A stretch of 64,000 nt of DNA from a virus: positions 62,001 through 126,000 of the IMG/VR virus record IMGVR_UViG_3300046163_000066; one strand, 5' to 3'. Both the position numbers and the translations under genes were made by a program. A model generated the notes under the pieces. It saw only the letters and a program-made list of their open reading frames with translations. It did no database searches and was not told the DNA's origin. This document shows positions 25,300 to 34,425 of this stretch, in pieces (the first letter of the stretch is position 1; every line of letters starts with the position of its first letter).

Positions 25300-25321
25300 G
25301 ATAATCATCTCTCTGTTCTGA

Positions 25322-25330
25322 TACTTAAAG
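25322..25330 (-). promoter_or_regulatory. BRE/TATA promoter, 27 nt from start at 25299
   Basis: CCGAAGT-CTTTAAGTA followed by TCAGAAC. Confidence 0.86.
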
Positions 25331-25339
25331 ACTTCGGTT

Positions 25340-25837
25340 TTACTCAATCAACGATTTTGGAAACGTAGTCCAGTTTAAAGTTTTTACAAGAAGTCCCATA
25401 AAATCCAGAATCAAGTAAAAATCAGCACGTTCATTAGCATCTGTGGCAAAGTAATGGCGAGATTGACGGCCTTTGAAAAAATAGTAGTAATCTATTCCAT
25501 CCCTTTGAATGTATTCAAAAGTAACGGCATCTTCTATGTAAGCACCCCCCGCCGTTCTACCGTTAATCAGCAGTTCAAGTCTAACCTCTTGTGAGACACC
25601 ATCGGGATGATAGTCTTCCTTTAAAACAACAAGGTAAGGTAATTTTTTGTTGTTGAGGTAATACTGATAATCTACTTGTTGAGTTTCATAATTGCTGAGA
25701 TTAAAAATACCTAAATCGTGGTTGAAACCTTTCGTTTTACCGATGCTTACGGAATCATGCCGTGACGTGCCTCTGTAAAGTTCAGACAAATCGTAGAGAG
25801 ATAAACCCCATTCTATCACGGCTTCTTGAGGTGTCAT
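25340..25837 (-). CDS. Hypothetical soluble protein
   Basis: 165 aa from M-T-P-Q-E-A-V (GGTGA 5 nt upstream; an in-frame GTG 12 nt earlier is the alternative). Mixed alpha/beta, aromatic-rich, with paired Y-Y motifs. No TM and no recognised family. Last gene of a long operon starting near 29134. Confidence 0.8.
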   Translation of the reverse strand: MTPQEAVIEWGLSLYDLSELYRGTSRHDSVSIGKTKGFNHDLGIFNLSNYETQQVDYQYYLNNKKLPYLVVLKEDYHPDGVSQEVRLELLINGRTAGGAYIEDAVTFEYIQRDGIDYYYFFKGRQSRHYFATDANERADFYLILDFMGLLVKTLNWTTFPKSLIE

Positions 25838-25842
25838 CTTGT

Positions 25843-27174
25843 TCACCACGGACTTCTAACACCGATGAGTTGAGCCAAAGCATTTTGTTTCTTAAGGTGC
25901 AACATAAGTTCATCTTGTTGCCCATACAAATCTCCTGTGCTTTGCACAGGGCTGGTTCTCATTGATAAAAACTCTGGCATGGTTACATCTTGTGTCCAAA
26001 GAGGTGCGGGTCCTAACATTTTAGATTCCACAAATCTTTCTGGGTCTGAACCTGTGGATTGTGAATTATCAAAAGAGTGTCGGTCAATAGTTGAACCATC
26101 AGTAGGTGTGCCAATACCATAAGGGTAAATACTGGTCAGCAAGGCAGGAGAGTTTTCAGAGCCAAAAGCAGAAGACAAGTTTCGAGGAAGTTTTCGCCAT
26201 TGAACCAACCAATCAGCATCTTCCTTAATGAAAATTAAATCTGATTTTTCTTCAAATGAATACCAACCACGAGGAAACTCCGAAACAGGATGGTCGGCAT
26301 CATTAGGCCAAACGACTTGAACTTTGGTGGGATAAACTCTGACAACATGAGCCGTAGCCAAACCTCCACCATCTCCAGAGGCTCGACTGATGTTCACAAG
26401 GTCACCGGGTTTCCACGGGCGACCCGATTCTGCAAAAGGACTTTGACCTACAATAGTTCCGAGGTTTCGATAAGAATTGGTGGGGTTAAGATAACGAGAA
26501 GCCGTAGAAACAGCATCGTTGAAAAACTTGGTTTGTTGTTCAAAAGATGTGCCACGAAAAGCAATTGATTTGGCAATTTCTCCGCTTGGATTGGATAAAA
26601 CTAATCCAATACCTTCTTGGTTAATACCTGCTTCTCCTAATCCTCCGATAACTTGTTGATACGGGTCGGCATCATATCCAGAGTAGAAATCTGGAGAAAC
26701 TAACATTTCTAAAGAATGTCCAGAACCCAAAGATTCGGTGCGAACTGAAACCCAAGTTTCGGGAATCCGAGTGGTTCTTTGTAAGTTGAGACCGACAGAG
26801 CGAAGTTCTCGACGTAAGGAATCAAAATTAAGTTCCGAAAGTTTCACTAACGGTTCTGATTCTGATAAGAAGTTACGACGATGTTGCATTTTGTTACGAA
26901 CTATTTCTAAGAACTGAGGATTTTGAACAAGGTCTTGAGGGGCAAACTGTGGACCGGGCGAATCTGAAGGTGGAGTATCAATGGGGCGGAGAGTCATAGG
27001 AGGTTGGCTGTGTCCAAAACGAGAATAGGCTCGGAGTGTGCCATCGCTTTGTTGATACAACTGATTGTTCATAGCCCAAACTAACACAGGCAAAGTTTCA
27101 CCTGAAGATTCGTCTTGGTAATAACGAGGCACAGGCCATCCAGATTTGGTAGAAGTTTCGGGTCCTGAAATCAA
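25843..27174 (-). CDS. Protein with SH3/KOW-like domain, virion candidate
   Basis: 443 aa, TTG start with GGAGG 7 nt upstream. The central segment (about 250-315: K-P-G-D-L-V-N-I-S, T-A-H-V-V-R-V-Y, V-Q-V-V-W-P) has the strand pattern of KOW/Tudor-like SH3 barrels. The next gene upstream has a related segment. The N- and C-terminal parts are low in recognisable motifs; no TM. It starts within the stop of the upstream gene. Confidence 0.82.
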   Translation of the reverse strand: MISGPETSTKSGWPVPRYYQDESSGETLPVLVWAMNNQLYQQSDGTLRAYSRFGHSQPPMTLRPIDTPPSDSPGPQFAPQDLVQNPQFLEIVRNKMQHRRNFLSESEPLVKLSELNFDSLRRELRSVGLNLQRTTRIPETWVSVRTESLGSGHSLEMLVSPDFYSGYDADPYQQVIGGLGEAGINQEGIGLVLSNPSGEIAKSIAFRGTSFEQQTKFFNDAVSTASRYLNPTNSYRNLGTIVGQSPFAESGRPWKPGDLVNISRASGDGGGLATAHVVRVYPTKVQVVWPNDADHPVSEFPRGWYSFEEKSDLIFIKEDADWLVQWRKLPRNLSSAFGSENSPALLTSIYPYGIGTPTDGSTIDRHSFDNSQSTGSDPERFVESKMLGPAPLWTQDVTMPEFLSMRTSPVQSTGDLYGQQDELMLHLKKQNALAQLIGVRSPW

Positions 27175-27740
27175 ATTGAACCCTCCGTAATACGACCAGA
27201 TAACAAGCGGTTGGTGATAACACGTAATAGTTCTTTGTCAAGTTCTTCTTGTCGAATCTTGGTAACTGGAATATCTCGACCTGAAATCTTAGAGTTTTGA
27301 AGAGTGCTTCCAAAGTTGCTGTGGCTGTTGCCGTCTTCAGGATTCCATGTTTCATAAGCAACTAAGGGAGCAGCAAAAACATCTGGATTAAGATTGGCAG
27401 AACCGTATTGATAAGAACTGCCACCGGGCATATCAGGATTGTATTGAGGATTGCTTTTTTCAAAATCTGGTGATTCGTCAAACTTTCGAGAGTGGTCTTT
27501 CAAACCTTCGTTGCTACCCACCAAAGGTAAAGGGTCAGCCCCATTATCGGTAACGATTGGAAGTGGTGATTGTTGATTTTGTCCCACAAAAATAAGGTCT
27601 TGATAGCGTTCTTTGCTCCATGTTCCATCATCCCAAACTACGGTAGCATGAGTAAAACTGGGATGAACAACTGTGCCGACTCCGAGATTTTGAATTGCGA
27701 CCGAAGTTACTCGATTACCTTTTTCATATTCTCGAAGCAT
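27171..27740 (-). CDS. SH3/KOW-like protein
   Basis: 189 aa. Residues 8-52 (G-N-R-V-T-S-V, G-V-G-T-V-V, A-T-V-V-W-D-D-G-T-W-S) look like the same small barrel as in the downstream gene. The remainder is Asn/Ser/Pro-rich. Starts 6 nt after the upstream stop. Confidence 0.8.
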   Translation of the reverse strand: MLREYEKGNRVTSVAIQNLGVGTVVHPSFTHATVVWDDGTWSKERYQDLIFVGQNQQSPLPIVTDNGADPLPLVGSNEGLKDHSRKFDESPDFEKSNPQYNPDMPGGSSYQYGSANLNPDVFAAPLVAYETWNPEDGNSHSNFGSTLQNSKISGRDIPVTKIRQEELDKELLRVITNRLLSGRITEGSI

Positions 27741-27746
27741 AAAGCA

Positions 27747-28274
27747 TCAACCCTTGCGGAACATTAAAGTTTCAGGGTCTTGCATAATTCTTTTGTATTC
27801 TGATTGCTTAGTGATGTATTGGTTGCGACCACGGCTCATGCCGAGACGATAAACTCCAAAAATGATGCCAGTAGTTACCAACAAAACTCCCAGATTGTTA
27901 GAAACCCATGAGTTAAGTCCTGAAACTGTGCCAACCAGCCGGTCTGTGGGTTCGGCATTGAAAGATTGGGCAGTATAAAGTCCGAATTGACTGGCTTCTC
28001 CACCGCTTGCCATCGTGCGTTCATCGTGATAAACAGGATTTTGACCTTCGTATGATTCAACCATTGGGTTGGATTCAGAAAATGGTGAGGCTTTCATGTT
28101 CATACCAAGTTCTTCGGGAGTGAACTTAGTGGTGGGGTGAGCATCACGAAACGCATCAGCAGACATAGCCGTGCCATCTGCCATAAGCAAATGTTCTTGA
28201 CCTTCAGCATTGGAAAAAAAGTTAGACTCTCGATTCATGTCTCGACGGACATAACCATTTGTCATAGAACTCAT
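27747..28274 (-). CDS. Single-TM protein with A-x-E sites
   Basis: 175 aa from M-S-S-M-T-N-G. Soluble acidic N-terminal part with S-F-N-A-E-P (about residue 105), then a TM helix (about 128-146) and a basic C-terminus. Start chosen 27 nt from the TATA centre; three codons upstream is an in-frame ATG. Confidence 0.83.
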   Translation of the reverse strand: MSSMTNGYVRRDMNRESNFFSNAEGQEHLLMADGTAMSADAFRDAHPTTKFTPEELGMNMKASPFSESNPMVESYEGQNPVYHDERTMASGGEASQFGLYTAQSFNAEPTDRLVGTVSGLNSWVSNNLGVLLVTTGIIFGVYRLGMSRGRNQYITKQSEYKRIMQDPETLMFRKG

Positions 28275-28296
28275 GTGCAACATTCAGTTGCACGAC

Positions 28297-28305
28297 TACT
28301 TAAAG
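28297..28305 (-). promoter_or_regulatory. TATA-like promoter, 27 nt from start at 28274
   Basis: CTTTAAGTA followed by GTCGTGC. Confidence 0.84.
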
Positions 28306-28309
28306 ATTC

Positions 28310-28846
28310 CTACCAGTTTTGAACGGCGGGTCGAACTCGGCGGTCTGTTTGAACGTAAGTTACAGATTGCTGTTGGTAATCAAGCGGTCGGTAAGGACTA
28401 AGTGGACTGTATGAAGCAGACCACGGCATTGGGAATCGGTATTCTGGAAGTGTGTCATTGGCTTGGTCCCAGAAAGGTTGTGAAGCATAACCTGAAACTT
28501 CTGAGAATGCGCTGGGTGTTTGATAATCCAGAGGGTTAAGATTTCGGTATTCTACATCGAAACTTTCGGCTCCCATAATATCTTCAGCACCTTCTACTAC
28601 GGTAGGATTAAGACGATTCAAATCTGCTGAGGACCCACTCATGTCTTGGTTCATTTCAGAACCAAAACTTTCGGAAACAAGTGTGCCACGAGTAACTCCA
28701 GTAGAGCGAGTTTCGGCTTCTGAAACTTCGGTGCAACCGCATCCATCAGAAGTTTTACCAAAATAATATCCTACTAAATAGCATCCCAGAACAACTGCGC
28801 CACCAATCATTCCGACTTTTTGGGCATTATCTGGTGTAATTTCCAT
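28310..28846 (-). CDS. N-terminally anchored protein with A-x-E sites
   Basis: 178 aa. TM helix about 9-28 (with C-Y-L-V-G-Y-Y-F-G), then C-G-C, and a soluble tail containing E-S-F-G-S-E and G-A-E-S-F-D-V-E. The C-terminus is Tyr/Pro-rich and basic. GGTGA lies 4 nt before the ATG. Confidence 0.83.
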   Translation of the reverse strand: MEITPDNAQKVGMIGGAVVLGCYLVGYYFGKTSDGCGCTEVSEAETRSTGVTRGTLVSESFGSEMNQDMSGSSADLNRLNPTVVEGAEDIMGAESFDVEYRNLNPLDYQTPSAFSEVSGYASQPFWDQANDTLPEYRFPMPWSASYSPLSPYRPLDYQQQSVTYVQTDRRVRPAVQNW

Positions 28847-28858
28847 AATATCACCTAA

Positions 28859-29134
28859 TCAAATGGGTGTGCCTCGAATCATAGCCACGAAATTAGAAGT
28901 AGAAGGCAAAGGTGCAGACCCGAACTCGGTGTTCAAGTATTCATTGACGGTTGGCCTCATTACCAAAGATTCTACTACCATGTCTGGATATTCTGGAGGT
29001 TGATAACCAGCAGCAGACTCAGAATGAAGTTGTTGAGATTCAGACCTAAGTTTCAATTTCTTGGATACAACTCCGATACCGTAAATTACAAGGATGCCTA
29101 ATCCGACACGACCAATAGTTTCTTGCCAGTCCAT
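28859..29134 (-). CDS. Small N-terminally anchored membrane protein
   Basis: 91 aa from M-D-W-Q-E-T-I-G. TM helix about 8-22, then K-K-L-K-L-R. Start is 27 nt from the TATA centre; the longer frame begins three codons upstream. First gene of the operon. Confidence 0.82.
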   Translation of the reverse strand: MDWQETIGRVGLGILVIYGIGVVSKKLKLRSESQQLHSESAAGYQPPEYPDMVVESLVMRPTVNEYLNTEFGSAPLPSTSNFVAMIRGTPI

Positions 29135-29156
29135 AACAATCACTTAACTGTTCTGA

Positions 29157-29165
29157 TACTTAAAG
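29157..29165 (-). promoter_or_regulatory. TATA-like promoter, 27 nt from start at 29134
   Basis: CTTTAAGTA followed by TCAGAAC. Confidence 0.84.
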
Positions 29166-29167
29166 AT

Positions 29168-29503
29168 TCAGTTTGAATCCTCAGAGTCTTCATCCGATTC
29201 TGACTCTTCTAATGAGGCACACACGTCCTCGAAATCAGCAGTATTGAGTTCATCAGTTCGGTCGGCTTGTGTTAAACCAGTCCAAGTTCCGCTTAGAAGT
29301 CCAGATGCCAAAGGAAGAATTGAGAAGATTGGGTTAATACCTGTGCTTTGAACCAAGAAATAGGTAGGAATTGTCAAAATTGCTCCACCAACTACACCAC
29401 GAGAAAAACTACGAAGTCTAAACTCTGAATGTTTGTCAGCAAGATAGGCTGAAAGCCCAGCATCACAAACTCGTGTGGTTTCGGCTCGCATCCTACTGTT
29501 CAT
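29168..29503 (-). CDS. Two-TM protein with acidic tail
   Basis: 111 aa. Hydrophobic helices about 34-52 and 58-75, then a Glu/Asp/Ser-rich C-terminal tail. GGAGG lies about 10 nt before the ATG. Function unknown. Confidence 0.81.
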   Translation of the reverse strand: MNSRMRAETTRVCDAGLSAYLADKHSEFRLRSFSRGVVGGAILTIPTYFLVQSTGINPIFSILPLASGLLSGTWTGLTQADRTDELNTADFEDVCASLEESESDEDSEDSN

Positions 29504-29534
29504 GCTTGATTCCTCCGGCTATGCCTGAGAGGTC

Positions 29535-29753
29535 TCAAACGTTGATAACAGGTGTAGTTTGGCGTAGGCGAAGTGGGTCAAAGCGTGTGAAAGTAGCCAC
29601 ACCGACGAGCATAGTAATTGCACCGCCAAGTTGTAGGGCGTTCACACCGATGATAGGGATGCTACGGGTGAAAATCTCATAAGTTCCACCCATTGAAGCG
29701 AGTCCACCGGCAACCAAAAGGCTTGTTCCAACGATAATTGTCTTGTAATCCAT
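29535..29753 (-). CDS. Small two-TM protein
   Basis: 72 aa from M-D-Y-K-T-I. TM helices about 5-26 and 37-58. GGAG lies about 9 nt upstream of this ATG; an ATG three codons earlier is too near the site. Confidence 0.8.
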   Translation of the reverse strand: MDYKTIIVGTSLLVAGGLASMGGTYEIFTRSIPIIGVNALQLGGAITMLVGVATFTRFDPLRLRQTTPVINV

Positions 29754-29776
29754 ATTTTTCATCTCCGTAGTTTTGT

Positions 29777-30646
29777 TTATAGGTTGAATCGACCCTTTGC
29801 TAATGCGCCTGAAGCACCAAAGGTTCGACCGTTACTGTTTCCAAATCCACCAACTCTGCTGGTGCTGTTAAGTAGTCCACCCATGTCAGCGTTTCGGACT
29901 GGTGGGGCTACATATTGGGCTTCCATGCGAACTGGCTTTACAGGACCAATTTGCTTGGAAACATTTGGAATGCGTGGTTGGGTGCTACGAGGAATGATTG
30001 GCAATTCTCGAAGTGCCATGCGTTGTTGTGTAACTGGCACATTGATAGTTGGCGCACGCATCATAGCACGAGGGTTAGTAGGTCGAACTGTGTTCATCTC
30101 GGCTTCAAAGCGAGGGTCTCCACCGAGGTTAGCCTGTGGTTGGTGAGCGTTGATACGACCCATAATTTGTTCAGACTTCATACGAGTCATGTTAGACACG
30201 TTAGGTGCAGCAGGTGGAGCATAAAGTTCCATTGTGTGAGTAGGCTTCAAGTATTGGGCTTGAGGAGTCAAACCTTGTCCTGTTAGGGAATAGTTCTGAA
30301 GGTTGAAATCAGCAGCCATACTTCCGACAGGAATATCCAATCGAGGAGTATTTACCTTAGTAGGTGCTGGGCGTGGTGAGTTAGGAACAATACCTTGACC
30401 GTATCCTGCACCGAAAATTGTTTCAGATTCGGACAAAGCACGAGTTTGTGGAACATTGATAGAAGGAACTTTCGAGACAGTTGGCATAGGGCGTGGAGCC
30501 TGAGATGTCAAACCTTGTCCGAGTTCAATCTTGGCGTTGTATCCAGAAAGTGTATCGTTAATCAAAGATACCTCTGGAAGTTTCTGAAGGTTTGGCGAGT
30601 AAGGCAAGTCTGGTAGGACTGTGCTGGTTCCGATTGTTCGTGCCAT
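29777..30646 (-). CDS. Pro-rich basic repeat protein
   Basis: 289 aa, no TM, almost no Asp and net basic. At least three loosely repeated ~35-residue units (G-Q-G-L/I ... Q-A/N-S ... P-x-P-T ... P-x-x-x-x-P) occupy residues 40-145. Disordered, virion-core or DNA-associated role possible. GGTGA before the ATG and a TATA centre 27 nt away. Confidence 0.82.
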   Translation of the reverse strand: MARTIGTSTVLPDLPYSPNLQKLPEVSLINDTLSGYNAKIELGQGLTSQAPRPMPTVSKVPSINVPQTRALSESETIFGAGYGQGIVPNSPRPAPTKVNTPRLDIPVGSMAADFNLQNYSLTGQGLTPQAQYLKPTHTMELYAPPAAPNVSNMTRMKSEQIMGRINAHQPQANLGGDPRFEAEMNTVRPTNPRAMMRAPTINVPVTQQRMALRELPIIPRSTQPRIPNVSKQIGPVKPVRMEAQYVAPPVRNADMGGLLNSTSRVGGFGNSNGRTFGASGALAKGRFNL

Positions 30647-30668
30647 AATATCACCTTATTCATTCAAC

Positions 30669-30677
30669 TACTTAAAG
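30669..30677 (-). promoter_or_regulatory. TATA-like promoter, 27 nt from start at 30646
   Basis: CTTTAAGTA followed by GTTGAA. Confidence 0.82.
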
Positions 30678-30683
30678 ATTTGC

Positions 30684-31085
30684 TCATTGACTGGAAAGAA
30701 CATAGACCATGCCAAAGAGTCCCAATGCCACAGCAGTAGCACCGATTCCGAACTTGACACCTGTGGACATTCCTTCTGAGTAGTATTCAGATTCCATGCG
30801 GTCTTGTTCGCCTTGGTCCTGTCCGAAGTTTTCTCCGTCAGCATCTCCGCCAGCATCGTTTTGTCCAGCGTCAGCACCTTCGGGGTCGTTGCCAGCACCG
30901 ACGAATTGTTCATCTGTGGCTTCCTTTTGAGGTGCAACCATAGCAGTAACTGGAGTTGTCATGTGGCTCATGTTGGTCGTATCATAGGAACGTGTGGCTC
31001 CATAGTTTCCTTCCCACGGGTAAGAACCAACGGTGGTGTTCGGGTCTTCAATCAATGGTTCGCTAAATCCTGATTCTTGCATCAT
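30684..31085 (-). CDS. C-terminally anchored acidic protein
   Basis: 133 aa. An acidic Gly/Asp/Gln-rich stalk (E-G-A-D-A-G-Q) is followed by a TM helix at about 112-130. Matches the stalk-plus-TM layout of many neighbours. Confidence 0.82.
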   Translation of the reverse strand: MMQESGFSEPLIEDPNTTVGSYPWEGNYGATRSYDTTNMSHMTTPVTAMVAPQKEATDEQFVGAGNDPEGADAGQNDAGGDADGENFGQDQGEQDRMESEYYSEGMSTGVKFGIGATAVALGLFGMVYVLSSQ

Positions 31086-31119
31086 AGGTCTTACCTATCT
31101 TTGATGTGAGTTGTTCTGA

Positions 31120-31128
31120 TACTTAAAG
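31120..31128 (-). promoter_or_regulatory. BRE/TATA promoter for gene starting at 31085
   Basis: CCGAAGT-CTTTAAGTA followed by TCAGAAC. 39 nt to the start, with AGGT in the leader. Confidence 0.8.
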
Positions 31129-31905
31129 ACTTCGGTGAATCAAACTATCGCAACCAGAGATACACCAATTAAGAATACCAAGTGTTTGCGGAGCCAAATC
31201 TCCTGTGGGGATAGCATACGGCTCTAAAAATCGAAGTGGGATGTAGTATTGGTTGTCATGTCCTTGCGGATAAGAATTGAAATGGTCGTGAACCACGGCA
31301 TTACAACGGTGAGAAAAATTGTAAGTGGGTTCTGACTGAGGTTGAACAACGTATCCGACTCCGTATTTTGATTTGATAACTTTGCCATGATTTTCATTAA
31401 AGTGTGGAGTGTTGAAAACCAATGGGCCAAGGTCATTGAAAGAATTGACTAATCCTGTGGGTTTAACAAAAGCACCACGAGGTTGCATCAAGGCTACAAA
31501 TTGAAATCGGTTCAACAATCGAAATTGAACTCCTGTAAGTGGGCAATCGCCGGCAAGTTCTGGCACAGTTTTGTTGTGGAGTTCATCAATGACAACCCAT
31601 TTTTGGAACTTATGTGTGCCGTGTGCCAGTTTTGCGGTGCTGAAAATCTGGTCATTGGTTAAATGACACAGTTCTCCATTGGGGGCTATGGCTCGCCAAT
31701 CATGGGTTCGACGATGTGAGGGTCCAATGATAAACCAAATAGGAACTTGAAGGTCTGTGATGTGTTGCAGGGCGGTTTCACCCCAACGATGTAGAAAAAT
31801 AGAAGGTGGTGTAGAAAAATGTTCCAAAGCCACAGGTGAACCAGATTTACGCAAAGCAATAACAAGGTCTTCGGAACGGATGATTCCTTGACCCATCTGA
31901 TACAT
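31123..31905 (-). CDS. Degenerate P-loop-ATPase-like partner of the HerA gene
   Basis: 260 aa from M-Y-Q-M-G-Q-G, chosen because the TATA centre is 27 nt away; seven codons of in-frame sequence upstream run into the box. It has a Walker-B-like strand W-V-V-I-D-E-L-H-N and, ~45 residues on, V-A-L-M-Q-P-R-G-A-F-V, the spacing seen in the adjacent HerA-like ATPase. Where a P-loop is expected there is only I-I-G-P-S-H-R-R-T. Possibly an inactive ATPase subunit or another fold. It follows the HerA gene by 39 nt. Confidence 0.78.
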   Translation of the reverse strand: MYQMGQGIIRSEDLVIALRKSGSPVALEHFSTPPSIFLHRWGETALQHITDLQVPIWFIIGPSHRRTHDWRAIAPNGELCHLTNDQIFSTAKLAHGTHKFQKWVVIDELHNKTVPELAGDCPLTGVQFRLLNRFQFVALMQPRGAFVKPTGLVNSFNDLGPLVFNTPHFNENHGKVIKSKYGVGYVVQPQSEPTYNFSHRCNAVVHDHFNSYPQGHDNQYYIPLRFLEPYAIPTGDLAPQTLGILNWCISGCDSLIHRSL

Positions 31906-31927
31906 AGGTTGTGTAAGGCCAATCACT

Positions 31928-31936
31928 TACTTAAAC
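31928..31936 (-). promoter_or_regulatory. TATA-like promoter, 27 nt from start at 31905
   Basis: GTTTAAGTA followed by AGTGAT. Confidence 0.75.
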
Positions 31937-31943
31937 AATGTGT

Positions 31944-33224
31944 TTATCGAATACGCAAACCACGCATTACAACTAACAAAAGTGCGGAAGTCAAAGCCGT
32001 GCCACCGATAGCAGCCACAGGCACCCAACGATGTGAAGACCCTGATGGTGGGGAATAAGTTTCCCAATCTTCCAGAGAAGTTTCAAGAGATTCGGAATCG
32101 TAAGGGTCGTATTCAAACTGAGGAAGTGAAGGTTGCCAATCATCATAAGTTTTCATTTCAGAAGAAAAGTCCGAAACTTGTGGTGAGGTGTCCAAAGGAT
32201 TAACTTGGATTTCTGGAATAACTGGATTCGGAGGACTCTGAGGATTCAAAGGAGAACTATGACGAGCGAAACTTTCGGCATCAGAAATGCTACCGATAGC
32301 ATCGGCAGGAATTGGAGTTTCACCATCGAACAAATCTCCAGAACTTTCGGGTGTGGCATTGTCACCAATTAAACTTTGAACATCAATGTTGTTTCCTGTG
32401 TGTTCGGTTTGTCGGTCTCCACGGATTTTATCAATCACAATGTAGCCTCGGTCTCGGAAAAACTCTGGTGCGTAAGCGACACATTCACCTTTGCGAGCCG
32501 ACGAAATACCGTTCAAGATTTTCTTGATGAGTCGTTTATCAGTTCCAAAAGACAGTTGCTCATCGAGAGTTTTCAAATCTCGGTTGTTAATGACGTTGTG
32601 AACCAGATAAACTGAAGCCTGTGATAAGGCTTCTTTGTTCACACCTGCGGGTCGCTGGGAAACCAGCGTAGCACCGTAGCCTAATGCACGACCCAGTTTG
32701 CACAATCGAACAATTGGGTCAAACGAAATAGGTCGGCCAACTTGAGGGATAAAATCTTGACACTCTTCAAAAATTGTGTGCAATCCTTTACCGATGCGAG
32801 CCTCAATAAGTGCTTCGCAGTAATCTCCGATAAGTTCTTGTTGCTTGGTAAGGCTAAGACCACCCATTTTGATAACCAAAGACTTGTCCGTGGTTTTTAA
32901 TCTTTGAACGAGACTTTTCATATCAATACTTTGACCTTCTTCGGGTTTGATGGATTCTACACGGGGCATTTGGTCTAAGCCACCGTGAGCATCAAGAGCA
33001 TCGAAACAAACGAACTGAAGTCCAAGTCGGTGAAACTCTTCCATCATTACACCAGCAGTAAATGACTTTCCTGAGCCACGCTTGCCGGTGATAAACAAAA
33101 CATTTGAAATTAAACTGTCTTCTCCGTATGCTGGAAATCTCAATTTACGCCCCAAACAAATCTCGGTGGGTGTTGGAAACGCTTCAGCCTGACGTGCAGG
33201 TGATGAGGCAACAGGAGCATCCAT
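31944..33224 (-). CDS. HerA/FtsK-superfamily ATPase, membrane-anchored
   Basis: 426 aa from M-D-A-P-V-A. Walker A G-K-R-G-S-G-K-S (about residues 46-53), Walker B H-T-I-F-E-E-C-Q-D near 150, then S-Q-R-P-A-G-V, the order of HerA/VirB4-type ATPases. A long acidic linker with D-A-E-S-F-A and a C-terminal TM helix (about 404-420) ending R-G-L-R-I-R follow. In archaeal membrane viruses such ATPases package genomes; a DNA-transfer ATPase is the alternative. The fused tail with TM is unusual. Confidence 0.9.
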   Translation of the reverse strand: MDAPVASSPARQAEAFPTPTEICLGRKLRFPAYGEDSLISNVLFITGKRGSGKSFTAGVMMEEFHRLGLQFVCFDALDAHGGLDQMPRVESIKPEEGQSIDMKSLVQRLKTTDKSLVIKMGGLSLTKQQELIGDYCEALIEARIGKGLHTIFEECQDFIPQVGRPISFDPIVRLCKLGRALGYGATLVSQRPAGVNKEALSQASVYLVHNVINNRDLKTLDEQLSFGTDKRLIKKILNGISSARKGECVAYAPEFFRDRGYIVIDKIRGDRQTEHTGNNIDVQSLIGDNATPESSGDLFDGETPIPADAIGSISDAESFARHSSPLNPQSPPNPVIPEIQVNPLDTSPQVSDFSSEMKTYDDWQPSLPQFEYDPYDSESLETSLEDWETYSPPSGSSHRWVPVAAIGGTALTSALLLVVMRGLRIR

Positions 33225-33246
33225 GTCAAACACTTCGTTGCACGAC

Positions 33247-33255
33247 TACTTAAAA
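33247..33255 (-). promoter_or_regulatory. TATA-like promoter, 27 nt from start at 33224
   Basis: TTTTAAGTA followed by GTCGTGC. Confidence 0.83.
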
Positions 33256-33261
33256 CCTTGC

Positions 33262-34425
33262 TCAATCGTCTGGGTCCTCGTGTCCAATGTCTTCAAAGTA
33301 TTCGACGACATCTTCAAACTCTTGTGAAATACCTGCAAAAATCTTACCAATCTCTGTAAATAGCCAACCCATTTGGTCCCACAAATCTTCAATGAGTTCA
33401 CCTGTTTCTGGGTCAATCATACGAGGGTCTGGGAACTTCCAAACGAACTTCTTAGCAATTTCACGAGGATAACCGTAAAGGTCCATTAAACTGTTTTCAA
33501 CTCTTTTACAGTATTTATCCATTGTGGCTTGTTCACCTGCATCACGAAGAATGATGTAGAAAACTTTGTTGAGTGCGTTTTGACTTCGGAACCAATTATC
33601 GAAACTTTTGCCTCCAGATACTGAACTGCTTTCTGTTAAGGGTCCATCGAGATTGTCACCGTCAGTAATGAAAACAGTAATACTTCCACCAATGTCGTGT
33701 TTTTTGGTATTTTCAATCATAATTTCAAAAGCATTGGCTTCGTTGTTGTCTCCATCAGGAACGATGGCATCCAAAGCATTGACGATGTTGTTAGTGGGTG
33801 TGTCCCATGCACTTATTTTTCCACCCATTTCAATAGGATTCCAAAGTTGTTTGACTCCATCGCCAGTTAAGAAATCTACTGCTTCGTCATAATCAAAACT
33901 GGGTTCACCTGCGGGCAACGGCCAAACAATTTTACCTGTGCCGTTGTAAGAATAAACCACGAAACTATCCAGATTCAATTTGGCTTGTGAAATAAGATTG
34001 GCAGTTGCTAAACGACAAACCAATCCTCGATGAAGGCTGTTGCCTTCGTAAGTAGTAGCAGTTCGGCGCATAGAACCTGACTGGTCAATCATAATGTTGT
34101 AGTGCGTGTTGAAACCTTTAGTGCCGACTTGTGTTTCAATGTCTTTACGACGTAGAGGAAGTCCAATAAAGGCAGGGTTAGGTGCAAATCGGTCAGCCAA
34201 TGTTTGACTCATTCCCATTTCAGGAGACCATTGAGTGGTTGCCACAGGTTCTAAAGGATTGATTTTAGCAGGAGGCATCCGAAGATATTTGGCTTTAATT
34301 TTGTCGAATAAATCACGTAGTAAAGGTTTCAAAGGAACTGGTGAAGAATCAACTATCGGAATGCTTCGGCTTTGTGCAAATGTAAATGGGTTATCAGCCC
34401 ATCCGTCGCTTTGATAATCACTCAT
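33262..34425 (-). CDS. VWA-domain protein (MIDAS intact)
   Basis: 387 aa. The VWA domain runs from about residue 105 to 310: MIDAS D-Q-S-G-S-M near 114, a Thr-rich loop, and V-F-I-T-D-G-D-N (second Asp) near 250. No signal peptide or TM. In MoxR systems the VWA partner binds substrate or target through its metal site. It is translationally coupled (overlap) to the zinc-ribbon gene upstream and completes the module with the metallopeptidase and MoxR genes. Confidence 0.92.
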   Translation of the reverse strand: MSDYQSDGWADNPFTFAQSRSIPIVDSSPVPLKPLLRDLFDKIKAKYLRMPPAKINPLEPVATTQWSPEMGMSQTLADRFAPNPAFIGLPLRRKDIETQVGTKGFNTHYNIMIDQSGSMRRTATTYEGNSLHRGLVCRLATANLISQAKLNLDSFVVYSYNGTGKIVWPLPAGEPSFDYDEAVDFLTGDGVKQLWNPIEMGGKISAWDTPTNNIVNALDAIVPDGDNNEANAFEIMIENTKKHDIGGSITVFITDGDNLDGPLTESSSVSGGKSFDNWFRSQNALNKVFYIILRDAGEQATMDKYCKRVENSLMDLYGYPREIAKKFVWKFPDPRMIDPETGELIEDLWDQMGWLFTEIGKIFAGISQEFEDVVEYFEDIGHEDPDD

